From positions 58,150 through 122,149 of the forward strand of contig JALSQX010000074.1 in the NCBI GenBank assembly GCA_026985075.1: a stretch of DNA of 64,000 nt. Reading direction: 5' to 3'. The position numbers and the translations under genes are program-made. The notes under the pieces are model-generated. The model was not told the DNA's origin. It did no database searches and was given only the letters and a program-made list of their open reading frames with translations. The DNA comes from Blastocatellia bacterium. Its GTDB lineage: Bacteria > Acidobacteriota > Blastocatellia > HR10 > J050. This document shows positions 55,692-64,000 of the stretch, one piece after another. Position 1 is the first letter of the stretch; each line of letters starts with the position of its first letter.

Positions 55692-56873
55692 ATGAGAGAA
55701 GCAGTGATCGTTTCGGCCGTACGAACGGCGGTGGGAAAAGCGTCTAAAGGCACCTTGAAACACGTCCGCCCTGACGAGATGGCCGCGGTGGTCATCGACG
55801 AAGCCATCAAGCGCGTGCCCGGGTTACCACCCGAAGACGTCGAGGATGTGATCATGGGCTGTGCCATTCCCGAGGCGGAGCAGGGCATGAACGTGGCGCG
55901 GATCGCCAGCTTGCGCGCTGGGATTCCCGTCTCGGTCCCGGCGATGACCATCAATCGGTTTTGTTCTTCCGGTCTGCAATCGATCGCCATGGCCGCCGAG
56001 CGCATCATGTGCGGCTTCGCCGATGTCATCGTCGCTGGAGGAACGGAATCCATGAGCCTGATCCCCATGGGCGGGCACAAAATCGCTCCCAATCCCTATC
56101 TGGTCGATCATTATCCTGATGTCTACCTGAGTATGGGATTGACGGCAGAGAACGTGGCTCGGAAATACGGCATTTCACGTGAGGAACAGGATCGGTTCGC
56201 CCTCCGCAGTCATCAGAATGCCATTCGCGCCATCGACTCGGGCAAGTTCAAAGAAGAGATCGTGCCCCTCACGGTGGATATTGAGCGCATCAGTCCCGAA
56301 GGGCGCCGGGAGGTGCACACCGTCATCTTCGACACCGATGAGGGGCCGCGGCGAGATACTTCCATGGAAGCACTGGCCAAACTGAAGCCCGTGTTTGCCG
56401 TCAATGGAACGGTGACGGCGGGGAACTCTTCCCAGCGCAGTGATGGTGCCGCCGCCGCGGTCGTCATGTCGCGCGAGCGCGCCGAACAGTTGGGACTCCG
56501 GCCGTTGGCCCGTTTCGTGGCCTTTGCGCTGGGCGGCGTTCCACCCGAAGAGATGGGCATCGGTCCGGTGGAGGCTATTCCCAAGGCGCTGAAGATGGCC
56601 GGCCTGGACATCAATGACATCGAGCTCATCGAATTGAACGAGGCCTTCGCCGCGCAATCGCTGGCCGTCATCAAACATCTCGAACTCGACCTGAACAGGA
56701 TCAACGTCAATGGTGGCGCGATTGCGCTCGGCCACCCACTCGGCTGTACCGGAGCGAAGCTGACGGCGACGCTCCTTTACGAGATGAAGCGACGCGGTGC
56801 TCGCTATGGCATGGTCACCATGTGCATTGGTGGCGGCATGGGCGCGGCGGGCATTTTTGAACGCATCGAGTGA
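55692..56873 (+). CDS. fadA: Acetyl-CoA acyltransferase (3-ketoacyl-CoA thiolase)
   Basis: A 393-residue thiolase. The nucleophilic Cys lies in [17 protein letters not shown], the [11 protein letters not shown]ys/His motif is near the end, and [14 protein letters not shown] closes the protein. It cleaves 3-ketoacyl-CoA to acetyl-CoA. AGGAGG precedes the start; ATG 55689 is the alternative. Confidence 0.95.
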   Translation: MREAVIVSAVRTAVGKASKGTLKHVRPDEMAAVVIDEAIKRVPGLPPEDVEDVIMGCAIPEAEQGMNVARIASLRAGIPVSVPAMTINRFCSSGLQSIAMAAERIMCGFADVIVAGGTESMSLIPMGGHKIAPNPYLVDHYPDVYLSMGLTAENVARKYGISREEQDRFALRSHQNAIRAIDSGKFKEEIVPLTVDIERISPEGRREVHTVIFDTDEGPRRDTSMEALAKLKPVFAVNGTVTAGNSSQRSDGAAAAVVMSRERAEQLGLRPLARFVAFALGGVPPEEMGIGPVEAIPKALKMAGLDINDIELIELNEAFAAQSLAVIKHLELDLNRINVNGGAIALGHPLGCTGAKLTATLLYEMKRRGARYGMVTMCIGGGMGAAGIFERIE

Positions 56874-56923
56874 CAGATTCGCCGATCCCACGATACTCGA
56901 GTTTCAAAGAGAGGAGGTCAACT

Positions 56924-58708
56924 ATGACGACGATAACGGACGACAAAACATTCGCCAAAGGTGGCGGATTCCTGCTCCAGGAGACGCCTCCGGAGCGCGT
57001 CTTCATCCCGGAAGAATTCACCGACGAGCATCGCATGATCGCCCACACGACCGAGGAATTCGTCAAGAATGAAGTCACGCCTCATCTGGAGGAGATCGAA
57101 CACCAGAATCTGGAACTGGTCGTCGATCTGCTGCGCAAAGCGGGACAGTTGGGATTATTGGCCGCCGGCATACCCGAGAAATATGGGGGACTGGGATTAG
57201 ATAAGATCAGTCTCACGTTGATCATGGAAAAATTGGCTGGCGTGAGCTCATTCAGTGTCTCTCACGGAGCGCACACGGGCATTGGTACGGAACCCCTCGT
57301 CTACTTCGGGACCGAGGAGCAGAAGCGGAAGTATCTCCCCAAACTCGCCACCGGGGAGTTACTGGCCGCCTACGCCCTGACCGAACCGGGTTCCGGATCG
57401 GATGCCCTGGGCGCCAAGACTCGCGCTGACCTGAGTCCTGACGGTCGGCACTATATCCTCAATGGAACGAAAATGTGGATCACCAATGCCGGGTTCGCCG
57501 ATCTGTTCACCGTATTCGCGAAAGTGAATGGCGAGCAATTCACGGCATTCCTGGTCGAACGCACGTTCCCCGGTTTCACCGTGGGGCGCGAAGAGAAGAA
57601 GATGGGCATCAAGGGATCCTCGACCTGCGCCCTCAACCTGGACAACGTCCCCGTGCCGGTAGAGAACGTGCTCGGCGAGATCGGCAAGGGCCACAAGATC
57701 GCTTTCAACAGTCTCAATCTGGGTCGATTGAAGCTGGCCGCCGGTTGCGTCGGCGGGTGCAAGGTGGCGTTCGATCACGCCGTGTCGTACGCCAAGGAGC
57801 GTCACCAATTCGGTCGGGCCATTTGTGAGTTTGGTTTGATCAAACATAAACTCGGCGAGATGGTCATTCGCACCTGGGTCAACGAGAGCATGGTGTATCG
57901 CACCACGCGCATGATCGACGAGGCCCTGGAAGGCATCGACGTTGACGATATGCCCGCCCAGATGAAAGCCATCGAGGAATATGCCATCGAATGCGCCATC
58001 AACAAAGTGATGGCCAGCGAAGCGCTCGACTATGCCGTCGATGAGATGGTGCAGATTTACGGCGGTTACGGTTACAGCCAGGAATATCCGGCCGAGCGCG
58101 CCTATCGCGATGCTCGCATCAATCGCATCTTCGAAGGGACCAATGAAATCAATCGCCTGCTGACCACGGACATGCTCCTGCGGCGGGCCGTCAAAGGGCG
58201 TCTTCCACTCATCCCGGCCGCGAGAGCATTGAAAGACGAACTGCTGGCCGGACCCTCGCTTCAGGAGGACGAAGACGAATGGCTCGGCGCGGAGAAACGC
58301 CTGCTGGCGAACAGCAAAAAGGTCGCTTTGCTCATCGCCGGCATGGCCATGCAGAAGTACATGGAGGCGCTGGCCGAAGAGCAGGAGATCGTCGGTGACA
58401 TCAGTGACATCGTGATGGACGTCTACGCCATGGAGAGCGCGCTGTTGAGAACGCTCAAGCTGATCGCTCAACGCGGCCCCGAGGCGACGAGCCTTCAGAT
58501 GGACATCACGCGCACCTATATCAATGACGCCGTCGAGCGCATCGCGGCGCGGGCTCGACGCGCTCTGGCGGCGATCGCTGAGGGCGACGAACTGAGGACG
58601 TATCTCGGCGCGCTCCGGCGATTGACGCGCCACACGCCGATCAACACCGTGGCCACTCGACGTCGGATCGCCGATGCCATGATCGAGGCGGGGCGGTACG
58701 CGCTGTAG
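56924..58708 (+). CDS. Acyl-CoA dehydrogenase, long-chain (VLCAD-like)
   Basis: A 594-residue acyl-CoA dehydrogenase with the extra C-terminal helical domain of VLCAD/ACAD9-type proteins. Flavin motifs YALTEPGSGSDAL and WITNAGFAD, and the catalytic-region IYGGYGYSQEYPAERAYRDARINRIFEGTNEINR (key residues only: YGGYGY, YRDARI, EGTNEI) are present. GAGGAGG precedes ATG 56924. It performs the first step of beta-oxidation and ends the operon. Confidence 0.94.
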   Translation: MTTITDDKTFAKGGGFLLQETPPERVFIPEEFTDEHRMIAHTTEEFVKNEVTPHLEEIEHQNLELVVDLLRKAGQLGLLAAGIPEKYGGLGLDKISLTLIMEKLAGVSSFSVSHGAHTGIGTEPLVYFGTEEQKRKYLPKLATGELLAAYALTEPGSGSDALGAKTRADLSPDGRHYILNGTKMWITNAGFADLFTVFAKVNGEQFTAFLVERTFPGFTVGREEKKMGIKGSSTCALNLDNVPVPVENVLGEIGKGHKIAFNSLNLGRLKLAAGCVGGCKVAFDHAVSYAKERHQFGRAICEFGLIKHKLGEMVIRTWVNESMVYRTTRMIDEALEGIDVDDMPAQMKAIEEYAIECAINKVMASEALDYAVDEMVQIYGGYGYSQEYPAERAYRDARINRIFEGTNEINRLLTTDMLLRRAVKGRLPLIPAARALKDELLAGPSLQEDEDEWLGAEKRLLANSKKVALLIAGMAMQKYMEALAEEQEIVGDISDIVMDVYAMESALLRTLKLIAQRGPEATSLQMDITRTYINDAVERIAARARRALAAIAEGDELRTYLGALRRLTRHTPINTVATRRRIADAMIEAGRYAL

Positions 58709-58724
58709 GACGGCGGCCCACCAC

Positions 58725-58803
58725 GAAGACGTGAAACACTGCGGGGAGCGTCCCGATGTCTCATTCGCTCCCTCATCTCCGACGTTTCACGTCTTTCATT
58801 TTT
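58725..58803 (+). terminator. Two-tier hairpin terminator of the fad operon
   Basis: The outer arms GAAGACGTGAAAC (58725-58737) and GTTTCACGTCTTTC (58784-58797) enclose an inner perfect stem GGGAGCG (58744-58750)/CGCTCCC (58766-58772). A T-rich tail follows. It starts 17 bases after the last stop. Confidence 0.7.
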
Positions 58804-58855
58804 CGCCTTTCATGTCATACACTCTGGTGGTTCTCGTCTGAGGGTAGGACTGAGC

Positions 58856-59800
58856 ATGCGATTATACGCTTTGTCCATTCCAACGCCGTTCTCTGTTGGA
58901 CCGGTCAACGTCTTCCTCATCGCCGAGGACCCGATCACACTGGTGGATACGGGTCCCAAAACCGATGAGGCGTTCCGCGCTCTGCGCGATCAGGTAGAGG
59001 CACGAGGCGTTCGTCTGGAACAGATTCGCCGTATCATCATCTCCCATGCCCACGAGGATCATGCCGGTCAAGCGGCTCGCCTCAAAGAGATCTCCGGTGC
59101 CACCGTCTACGTGCATCCCTGGGACGCCCTTCGACTTCGCCAGGGCGTCGATGATCGGAGAGCGCGCTTCCTGCTCCGGCGCGTGGGCGTGCCTCCCGAC
59201 ATTGTGGAAGCATTTCAGGTGCAGCGACGGCGCTATCGCGCCCTGCTCGACCCGGTGCCCGATGTTCATCTCCTCGATGAAGGTGACGAACTCCCCTTCG
59301 CGGGGCGATCCTTCAAGATTCTCCACACGCCGGGACACACGCCGGGACATATCTGCCTGTGGCGTCCGGGCGATCGGACCCTGCTGGCTGGCGACACGAT
59401 TTTGAAGCGCATCACGCCCAATCCCATCATGAGTCTTGATCCACGAGATGACCGCCGCCGATTTCCCTCCCTCCGCATGTATCTCCAATCGCTCGCCCGG
59501 TTGCGCGATCTCGCTCCCACGGTCATCTACACCGGACATGGTCAAGAGGTCGATGACGCCGGCGCGTATTACACGAGCATGCAGCGACACGTTCGCCGTC
59601 GACAATCGCGGCTGCTGGAGCTACTTCCGCCTCACGCCGTGACGGCGTGGGAGATGTCGCTGAAACTTTTCCCCGAGGTGCGCGAGGAACAACGATTCCT
59701 CGCTCTCTCGGAGACGAGCGCGCACATCGATTTCGCTTGTGAACAAGGACGACTTCAGCGCGAAGAGCGGGAGGGGGTCGAATATTATCGATTGACGTGA
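58856..59800 (+). CDS. MBL-fold metallo-hydrolase (LACTB2-like)
   Basis: A 314-residue hydrolase. The metal motif SHAHEDHAG (HxHxDH), HTPGHTPGH and LLAGDTIL are present, and the C-terminal part (about 240-310) resembles the winged-helix tail of LACTB2-type proteins. The substrate is unknown (thioester, nucleic-acid end or similar). The stop overlaps the convergent LLM gene by 16 bases. Confidence 0.9.
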   Translation: MRLYALSIPTPFSVGPVNVFLIAEDPITLVDTGPKTDEAFRALRDQVEARGVRLEQIRRIIISHAHEDHAGQAARLKEISGATVYVHPWDALRLRQGVDDRRARFLLRRVGVPPDIVEAFQVQRRRYRALLDPVPDVHLLDEGDELPFAGRSFKILHTPGHTPGHICLWRPGDRTLLAGDTILKRITPNPIMSLDPRDDRRRFPSLRMYLQSLARLRDLAPTVIYTGHGQEVDDAGAYYTSMQRHVRRRQSRLLELLPPHAVTAWEMSLKLFPEVREEQRFLALSETSAHIDFACEQGRLQREEREGVEYYRLT

Positions 59801-60681
59801 GCGATGACCTGCTCCCAGACCCGTTCCATCGTCGCCACCATTTCATCCTGAGGGACGAACTCGAAGCTGGCGTCGAGCACAATGGTGGACACTCCTAACT
59901 GCTCATATTGCTTAATCCGTTCGACCATGGCCTCTGGTGAACCAACCAGACCATGACGGCGACGCGCCACCGGATCATCGGTGAAACTCAACCGCAAACG
60001 GATAGAGATCTCGAACGTGGATAGGTCTCGACCGTGCTCCTGGGCGATATGTCGGAGATCGGCCAACTTGGTCTGGAGTTGTTCGGGCGATAACCCCACC
60101 GGATGCCAGCCATCGCCTAACGCGACAGCGCGACGGAGAGCGGCTCGGCTCGTGCCGCCGATCCAGATGGGGGGATGCGGCTTCTGCACCGGCTTGGGCT
60201 CACATCGAGCATCGGAGACCCGATAGAAGCGCCCCTGAAAGTTGGGACGCTCGCTCGTCCACAGCTCCTTCATCAGCCGGAGGGCCTCATCGGTGCGAGC
60301 GCCGCGCTCGGCAAACGGCACGCCCAACAGGTCGAATTCTTCTTTCATCCAGCCCACTGCCGCGCCAAAGATGACTCGCCCTCCCGAGAGCCCATCCAGC
60401 GTAGCGACGATCTTGGCCATCTCGATCGGATGCCGGTAAGGCACAATGGTCACGCTCGTCCCCAGTTTGATCTTCTCCGTGCATCCGGCCAGATAACCGA
60501 GCACGGTGAATTGCTCGTAAATGTGGCTGCTGAACTTGGCCACGTGCGGTTCGGGGATGATGAGATGATCCATGGCCCAGACGGAATCGAACCCCAACGC
60601 CTCGGCCCGCCGGGCTACGGCGGCGATGGCTTCACGCCCCCCATAAGGCCCGAAATGAGGCAAATGAAACCCGAATTTCAT
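59785..60681 (-). CDS. LLM-class F420-dependent oxidoreductase
   Basis: A 298-residue luciferase-like monooxygenase fold. MKFGFHLPHFGPYGG, DSVWAMDHLIIPEP, LGTSVTIVPYRHP and GRVIFGAAVGWMKEEFDLLG match the F420-dependent LLM subfamily (TIGR03619-like). It probably uses F420 rather than FMN, since F420 genes lie next to it. The ATG at 60681 follows GAGGTGA. Confidence 0.88.
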   Translation of the reverse strand: MKFGFHLPHFGPYGGREAIAAVARRAEALGFDSVWAMDHLIIPEPHVAKFSSHIYEQFTVLGYLAGCTEKIKLGTSVTIVPYRHPIEMAKIVATLDGLSGGRVIFGAAVGWMKEEFDLLGVPFAERGARTDEALRLMKELWTSERPNFQGRFYRVSDARCEPKPVQKPHPPIWIGGTSRAALRRAVALGDGWHPVGLSPEQLQTKLADLRHIAQEHGRDLSTFEISIRLRLSFTDDPVARRRHGLVGSPEAMVERIKQYEQLGVSTIVLDASFEFVPQDEMVATMERVWEQVIAHVNR

Positions 60682-60744
60682 CGTCTCACCTCCTCGATCC
60701 TCGATCTCCCGATCCCCGGCTGCGTCAGGCGAGAACATCAACGT

Positions 60745-61182
60745 TCACACCGTCATCCATTGGGGATCGGACATCGACCAATGCGTGATCTTTCTGGGCA
60801 CGATCTTAATGACCGGACACCCGGTGAGATCCATCTTCTGATACTGCGGATATTTTTGTCGCAGCAGAGCAATGGCTCGCTGCCGCTCGTCGCCTTCCCA
60901 GAGAATCTCAGCTCGGGCTTGCACGATCGCGTAGCGAAGCTGGCTCCAGTCCTCATCGTACTCGTCGATGATCAGACAGACGTGGGGATTGTCTCGAATA
61001 TGGCGAACACGCTTGAGCTGCTCGAGCGGTACGCGTTTGGGTTTTCGATCGATTGCCGAGTAGAAGCACTCTCCATCATAGACGTAACAAATGGGCACGA
61101 CGAGCGGTTGGCCGCTTCGACTCGCCGTCGCCAGCCGCGCCACTCGACTCTCTCGCATGAATGCATGTCGTGCGTCTCCCAT
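60745..61182 (-). CDS. PPOX-class F420-dependent oxidoreductase-like protein
   Basis: A 145-residue split beta-barrel flavin/deazaflavin-binding protein. RVARLATASRSGQPLVVPICYVYDGE and LKRVRHIRDNPHVCLIIDEYDEDW fit the TIGR03668-type family (shown shortened: key points are VARLAT, PxxVP and RHIRDNP). It is likely F420-linked given its neighbours. The ATG at 61182 has no clear ribosome-binding site. Confidence 0.8.
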   Translation of the reverse strand: MGDARHAFMRESRVARLATASRSGQPLVVPICYVYDGECFYSAIDRKPKRVPLEQLKRVRHIRDNPHVCLIIDEYDEDWSQLRYAIVQARAEILWEGDERQRAIALLRQKYPQYQKMDLTGCPVIKIVPRKITHWSMSDPQWMTV

Positions 61183-61475
61183 CGACGGTCAAAAGTATGG
61201 CCTCGGCCACGAGAGGGCGTCAACAGAGATGAGTCCCGCAGGTCCGCCAACCAGAAGGTGAGAGCCCTGAAGAGGCACCATGAACGAGCCTGGGACACGC
61301 GCCCCAGGACACCGGTCCCCTCATTCCCGTGCGTCCTGAACGATAGTATGATCCCCAAGATCGGGCGAGTCTCTACCAACTTTTGATGACCGCATCGGCA
61401 CCCTGCCGTAGCTGTTGCGCGAGGATCGATTTTCATCTACATTACCCTCCCGACCTTCAGTGTGGCGAGGTGATG

Positions 61476-62396
61476 ATGATCACCGTATTGGCCGGTGGAA
61501 GCGGCGCTGCCAAATTTATTCGCGGACTGGTGGAGATCGTTCCGCAGGAAGAACTCACCATCATCGGCAATACCGGCGATGATGTCATCGTGTGGGGTCT
61601 CCACATCTCGCCCGATCTGGATACGGTGATGTACCTGCTCGCCGGATTGCTGGACGAAGACCGGGGCTGGGGCATCACGGGTGATACATTCACCTGCCTG
61701 CGAAGCATGGAACGATATGGAGAGATGACCTGGTTTCGGCTCGGAGATCGCGATCTGGCCACGCATATCATTCGAACGCGCAGCCTCCTTCAGGGACTCA
61801 CGCTCACGGAGGTGACGGAAAAACTTTGCCGCGCTCTCGGGGTGCGCGCTCGCCTTCTTCCCATGTCTGACGACCGCGTCGAGACCAGAATTCACACGCC
61901 TCAGGGAATCCTCTCGTTTCAGGAGTTCTTCGTTCGCGAACGCTGGGCCAGCCCGGTGACCGGCGTGAGCTATGAGGGCAGTGAGCGGGCGCGGCCTGCC
62001 CCCGGCGTCATGGAAGCGATTCAGGCCTCGGAAGGCATCATCATCGCGCCCAGCAATCCCGTCACCAGCATTGGTCCCATTCTGGCCATCGCCGACATTC
62101 GCCAGGCGCTCGAATGCTCGGCAGCTCCAGTCATCGCCATCAGCCCCATCGTCGGCGGGCGGGCCGTCAGTGGCCCGGCGGGCAAGCTCATGCGGGCATG
62201 TGGCTATGAGGTGTCAGCTCGGGGCGTGGCCGAGGTCTATGGCGACCTCATCGATGTTCTCATCATCGATGAGCAAGACGCCGCGCTGGTCGAGGTGATC
62301 GAGCGGCTGGGCATACGAGCTGTCGTCGCCCCCACCCTTCTGTCGGATCTGACCACAAAGATCGAGCTGGCGAGATGCGTCCTGCAACATCTATGA
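61476..62396 (+). CDS. cofD: 2-phospho-L-lactate transferase
   Basis: A 306-residue enzyme of coenzyme F420 biosynthesis. [15 protein letters not shown] (nucleotide site), [29 protein letters not shown] and [12 protein letters not shown] are diagnostic. It transfers the phospholactyl (or phosphoenolpyruvyl) unit to Fo. GAGGTG precedes ATG 61476; ATG 61473 is possible. Confidence 0.95.
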   Translation: MITVLAGGSGAAKFIRGLVEIVPQEELTIIGNTGDDVIVWGLHISPDLDTVMYLLAGLLDEDRGWGITGDTFTCLRSMERYGEMTWFRLGDRDLATHIIRTRSLLQGLTLTEVTEKLCRALGVRARLLPMSDDRVETRIHTPQGILSFQEFFVRERWASPVTGVSYEGSERARPAPGVMEAIQASEGIIIAPSNPVTSIGPILAIADIRQALECSAAPVIAISPIVGGRAVSGPAGKLMRACGYEVSARGVAEVYGDLIDVLIIDEQDAALVEVIERLGIRAVVAPTLLSDLTTKIELARCVLQHL

Positions 62397-62463
62397 TCTC
62401 CCGTTCCGAGTTCCTGGACGACCTCTCCCCATTCAAGAAGCCGACAGTCCATCTCGGGATCCC

Positions 62464-62823
62464 CTATGCCTTGACGAGCTCGATCTTGAGTCTCGCATTG
62501 AGCGCAGCGGCTCTTTTCTGAAGCGTTTTCAGTTCTACGTTCCGTCCGTTCTCCACGCGAGAGATGACCGCCGCACTGGTATGGACCTTTGCGGCCAGTT
62601 GCGTCTGAGTGAGCCCGCGTTTCTCCCGGAGCTGAGCCAGGCTCACGGCCAGGCGAAGAACGTCTAATCCTTCCCCAAAAGATTCCCTCACCTCAGGCCG
62701 AGCCAATGCCCGTTTCTTGAACTCCGCATATCTTCGTCTTTTTTTTGCTGCTCCTTCCGGTATAAAAGCAAGCTCGCCAGGAATGATGACATCAGGAGTC
62801 AGAGGGCGCACATTCCTGTTCAT
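62464..62823 (-). CDS. XRE-family helix-turn-helix protein, orphan antitoxin-like
   Basis: A 119-residue protein. The C-terminal half (LAQLREKRGLTQTQLAAKVHTSAAVISRVENG is the HTH; shown shortened as LREKRGLTQTQLA and VISRVENGRN) is the HigA2/XRE type. The N-terminal 60 residues are basic and helical. No toxin gene is adjacent. It sits against the strand between cofD and cofC and may have been inserted there. Confidence 0.8.
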   Translation of the reverse strand: MNRNVRPLTPDVIIPGELAFIPEGAAKKRRRYAEFKKRALARPEVRESFGEGLDVLRLAVSLAQLREKRGLTQTQLAAKVHTSAAVISRVENGRNVELKTLQKRAAALNARLKIELVKA

Positions 62824-62941
62824 GGAGTCATTGGAGGTTTGATCCTGGAATGAGCGAGCCGTTGAGGTGACTCATGCGATGGATCTTGAATTTCCCGGAG
62901 AGACGACGGACAATATAGGCTTGTGCGAGCCCGGAAGACCG

Positions 62942-63589
62942 ATGATCAATGCGCTCATCCCGGTAAAGGATTTTGCGCAGGCCAAGCAGCGGCTCCAATC
63001 GGTGCTGTCGCCCGACGAGCGATGGCGGTTGGCCGAAGCGATGTTCGCTGACGTGCTCGACGCGCTGGCGTCAACGTTCGATCCGGAGTGCATCACCGTG
63101 GTGACCAGGGATGAACGGGCGATCGCTATGGCCGCTGACAGGCATATCCCGGTGATCCGGGAATCGGAGAATCGCGGTGAGACCGAGGCCGTGGCACTCG
63201 CCGTCGAGACGTTGATTGAACGAGACGTCCAAACGATGCTCATCATTCCCGGCGATATTCCCCTGATCACCGGTCAGGATATCGAAAAGATCGTCGAGGC
63301 GGGATGCTCGGCGGACGTCGTCCTGGTTCCGTCTCGCGATGGGCGAGGGACCAACGCTGCATTGCTGACTCCGCCGAATGCGCTGCCACTGAGATTCGGC
63401 AATGAGAGTTTTCAACCCCATCTCGCAGCCGCTGAAGCGCGCGGGTTGCGAACGACCGTACTCCGCTTGCCTCGCGTGGCTCTGGACATTGATACGCCGG
63501 CAGATGTGATGGCGCTCGCCTCCTGGCCGGTGCGAACGCGGACGCAGGCGGTGCTGGAGGATATCGAATGGGCGGCTCGTTGCAGGTGA
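62942..63589 (+). CDS. cofC: 2-phospho-L-lactate guanylyltransferase
   Basis: A 215-residue GT-A-like nucleotidyltransferase. It opens with INALIPVKDFAQAKQRLQSVLSP, and has IIPGDIPLIT and RDGRGTNAALLTPP, the CofC/FbiD signatures. It makes the activated GPP-lactate/PEP-G for CofD. ATG 62942 has a weak GGAAG site; longer forms from 62867 are possible. It overlaps cofE by 22 bases. Confidence 0.92.
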   Translation: MINALIPVKDFAQAKQRLQSVLSPDERWRLAEAMFADVLDALASTFDPECITVVTRDERAIAMAADRHIPVIRESENRGETEAVALAVETLIERDVQTMLIIPGDIPLITGQDIEKIVEAGCSADVVLVPSRDGRGTNAALLTPPNALPLRFGNESFQPHLAAAEARGLRTTVLRLPRVALDIDTPADVMALASWPVRTRTQAVLEDIEWAARCR

Positions 63590-64000
63590 TTGGCATTGAG
63601 GGCATTCCCGAAGTGCGACCGGGCGACGATCTGACGGAACTCCTCCTGAAGGCTATGGCGAGTTCGGCAGTGAAGCTCCAGTCGGGCGATATCCTCGTCA
63701 TCACGCAAAAGATCATCTCCAAAGCCGAAGGGCGCCTGGTCGATCTCCAGGACATCGAGCCTTCACCGTTTGCTCGCACCATCGCCGCCCAATTGGGCAA
63801 AGATGCGCGTCTGGTGGAAATCATTCTGCGCGAGAGTCGTCGCGTCGTCAAAATGGATCGCGGCGTACTCATTGTGGAGACGCATCATGGTTTCGTCTGC
63901 GCCAACGCCGGCGTGGATCAATCCAACGTGCCTGGGGAGTGCGTCTCGCTGCTTCCGGTCGATCCGGACGCATCGGCGGCGCGTCTTCGCCGCGCGCTCG
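63568..64000 (+). CDS. cofE: Coenzyme F420:L-glutamate ligase, 3'-truncated
   Basis: The frame from ATG 63568 runs off the window after 144 residues. IEGIPEVRPGDDLTELL, SGDILVITQKIISKAEGR and GFVCANAGVDQSNVPG are CofE/FbiB N-domain motifs that bind F420 and GTP. It adds glutamates to F420-0. The start overlaps the cofC end, so the two are translationally coupled. Confidence 0.93.
   Translation, partial: MGGSLQVIGIEGIPEVRPGDDLTELLLKAMASSAVKLQSGDILVITQKIISKAEGRLVDLQDIEPSPFARTIAAQLGKDARLVEIILRESRRVVKMDRGVLIVETHHGFVCANAGVDQSNVPGECVSLLPVDPDASAARLRRAL

Noticed and set aside
57359..58633. 424-residue minus-strand frame
   Set aside because: Antisense shadow of the acyl-CoA dehydrogenase, with no ribosome-binding site or motif.

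Overview
The window reads as a chromosomal segment of a GC-rich, Gram-negative-type bacterium. It carries an outer-membrane phosphate porin, a lipoprotein phosphate-binding protein, FadB-type beta-oxidation, chorismate synthase and UvrB. Coenzyme F420 biosynthesis (cofD, cofC, cofE) with F420-type oxidoreductases, a class I-like HMG-CoA reductase, a MOT1-type molybdate/sulfate transporter and an XPB-type helicase together resemble Acidobacteriota such as Blastocatellia. That placement is an inference from gene content, because no rRNA or tRNA gene was found.

Layout. 1-417: 3' end of a HAD phosphatase. 761-8354: a co-directional run of Fe-alcohol dehydrogenase, CPBP membrane protease, SCP2-like protein, acyl-CoA dehydrogenase, HMG-CoA reductase, nitrilase, amidohydrolase and isochorismatase-like hydrolase, which looks like a catabolic or small-acid operon. 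8458-14461 (minus): ATP-grasp ligase, a TPR-CHAT protein whose CHAT catalytic residues appear lost, an HxlR regulator and a GT-B glycosyltransferase. 14695-18569: a promoter-led island with a possible small peptide, a zinc-ribbon/HTH protein, a tandem thioredoxin-fold membrane protein, a membrane-anchored beta-propeller and a 5'-truncated ABC-2 permease.

19124-29308: a MOT1 transporter, then the whole phosphate regulon on the minus strand (pstS-pstC-pstA-pstB-phoU-phoB-GATase-phoR), divergent from a phosphate-selective porin across a region with Pho-box-like 11-bp direct repeats. 29593-33042: msrA, a glycosyltransferase, thiE and small proteins. 33190-34475 (minus): an unexplained transcription unit with a consensus promoter, two ORFs in different frames, several hairpins and a canonical terminator. 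It is the best candidate for something undescribed. 34948-44078: SDR, leucine-type dehydrogenase, tandem Usp, cold-shock protein with a long leader, a dienoyl-CoA hydratase/BamA-like pair (the latter with an added zinc ribbon), an XPB helicase and aroC.

44263-50515: uvrB, larE, dacB and relics of Mu-like phage head genes. 50553-58708: a beta-oxidation operon (tetR-fadD-fadB/N-fadA-fadE) with a promoter, a palindromic operator and a terminator-like structure. 58856-64000: MBL hydrolase, LLM and PPOX F420-type enzymes, and cofD/cofC/cofE interrupted by an orphan XRE protein, with cofE running off the end.
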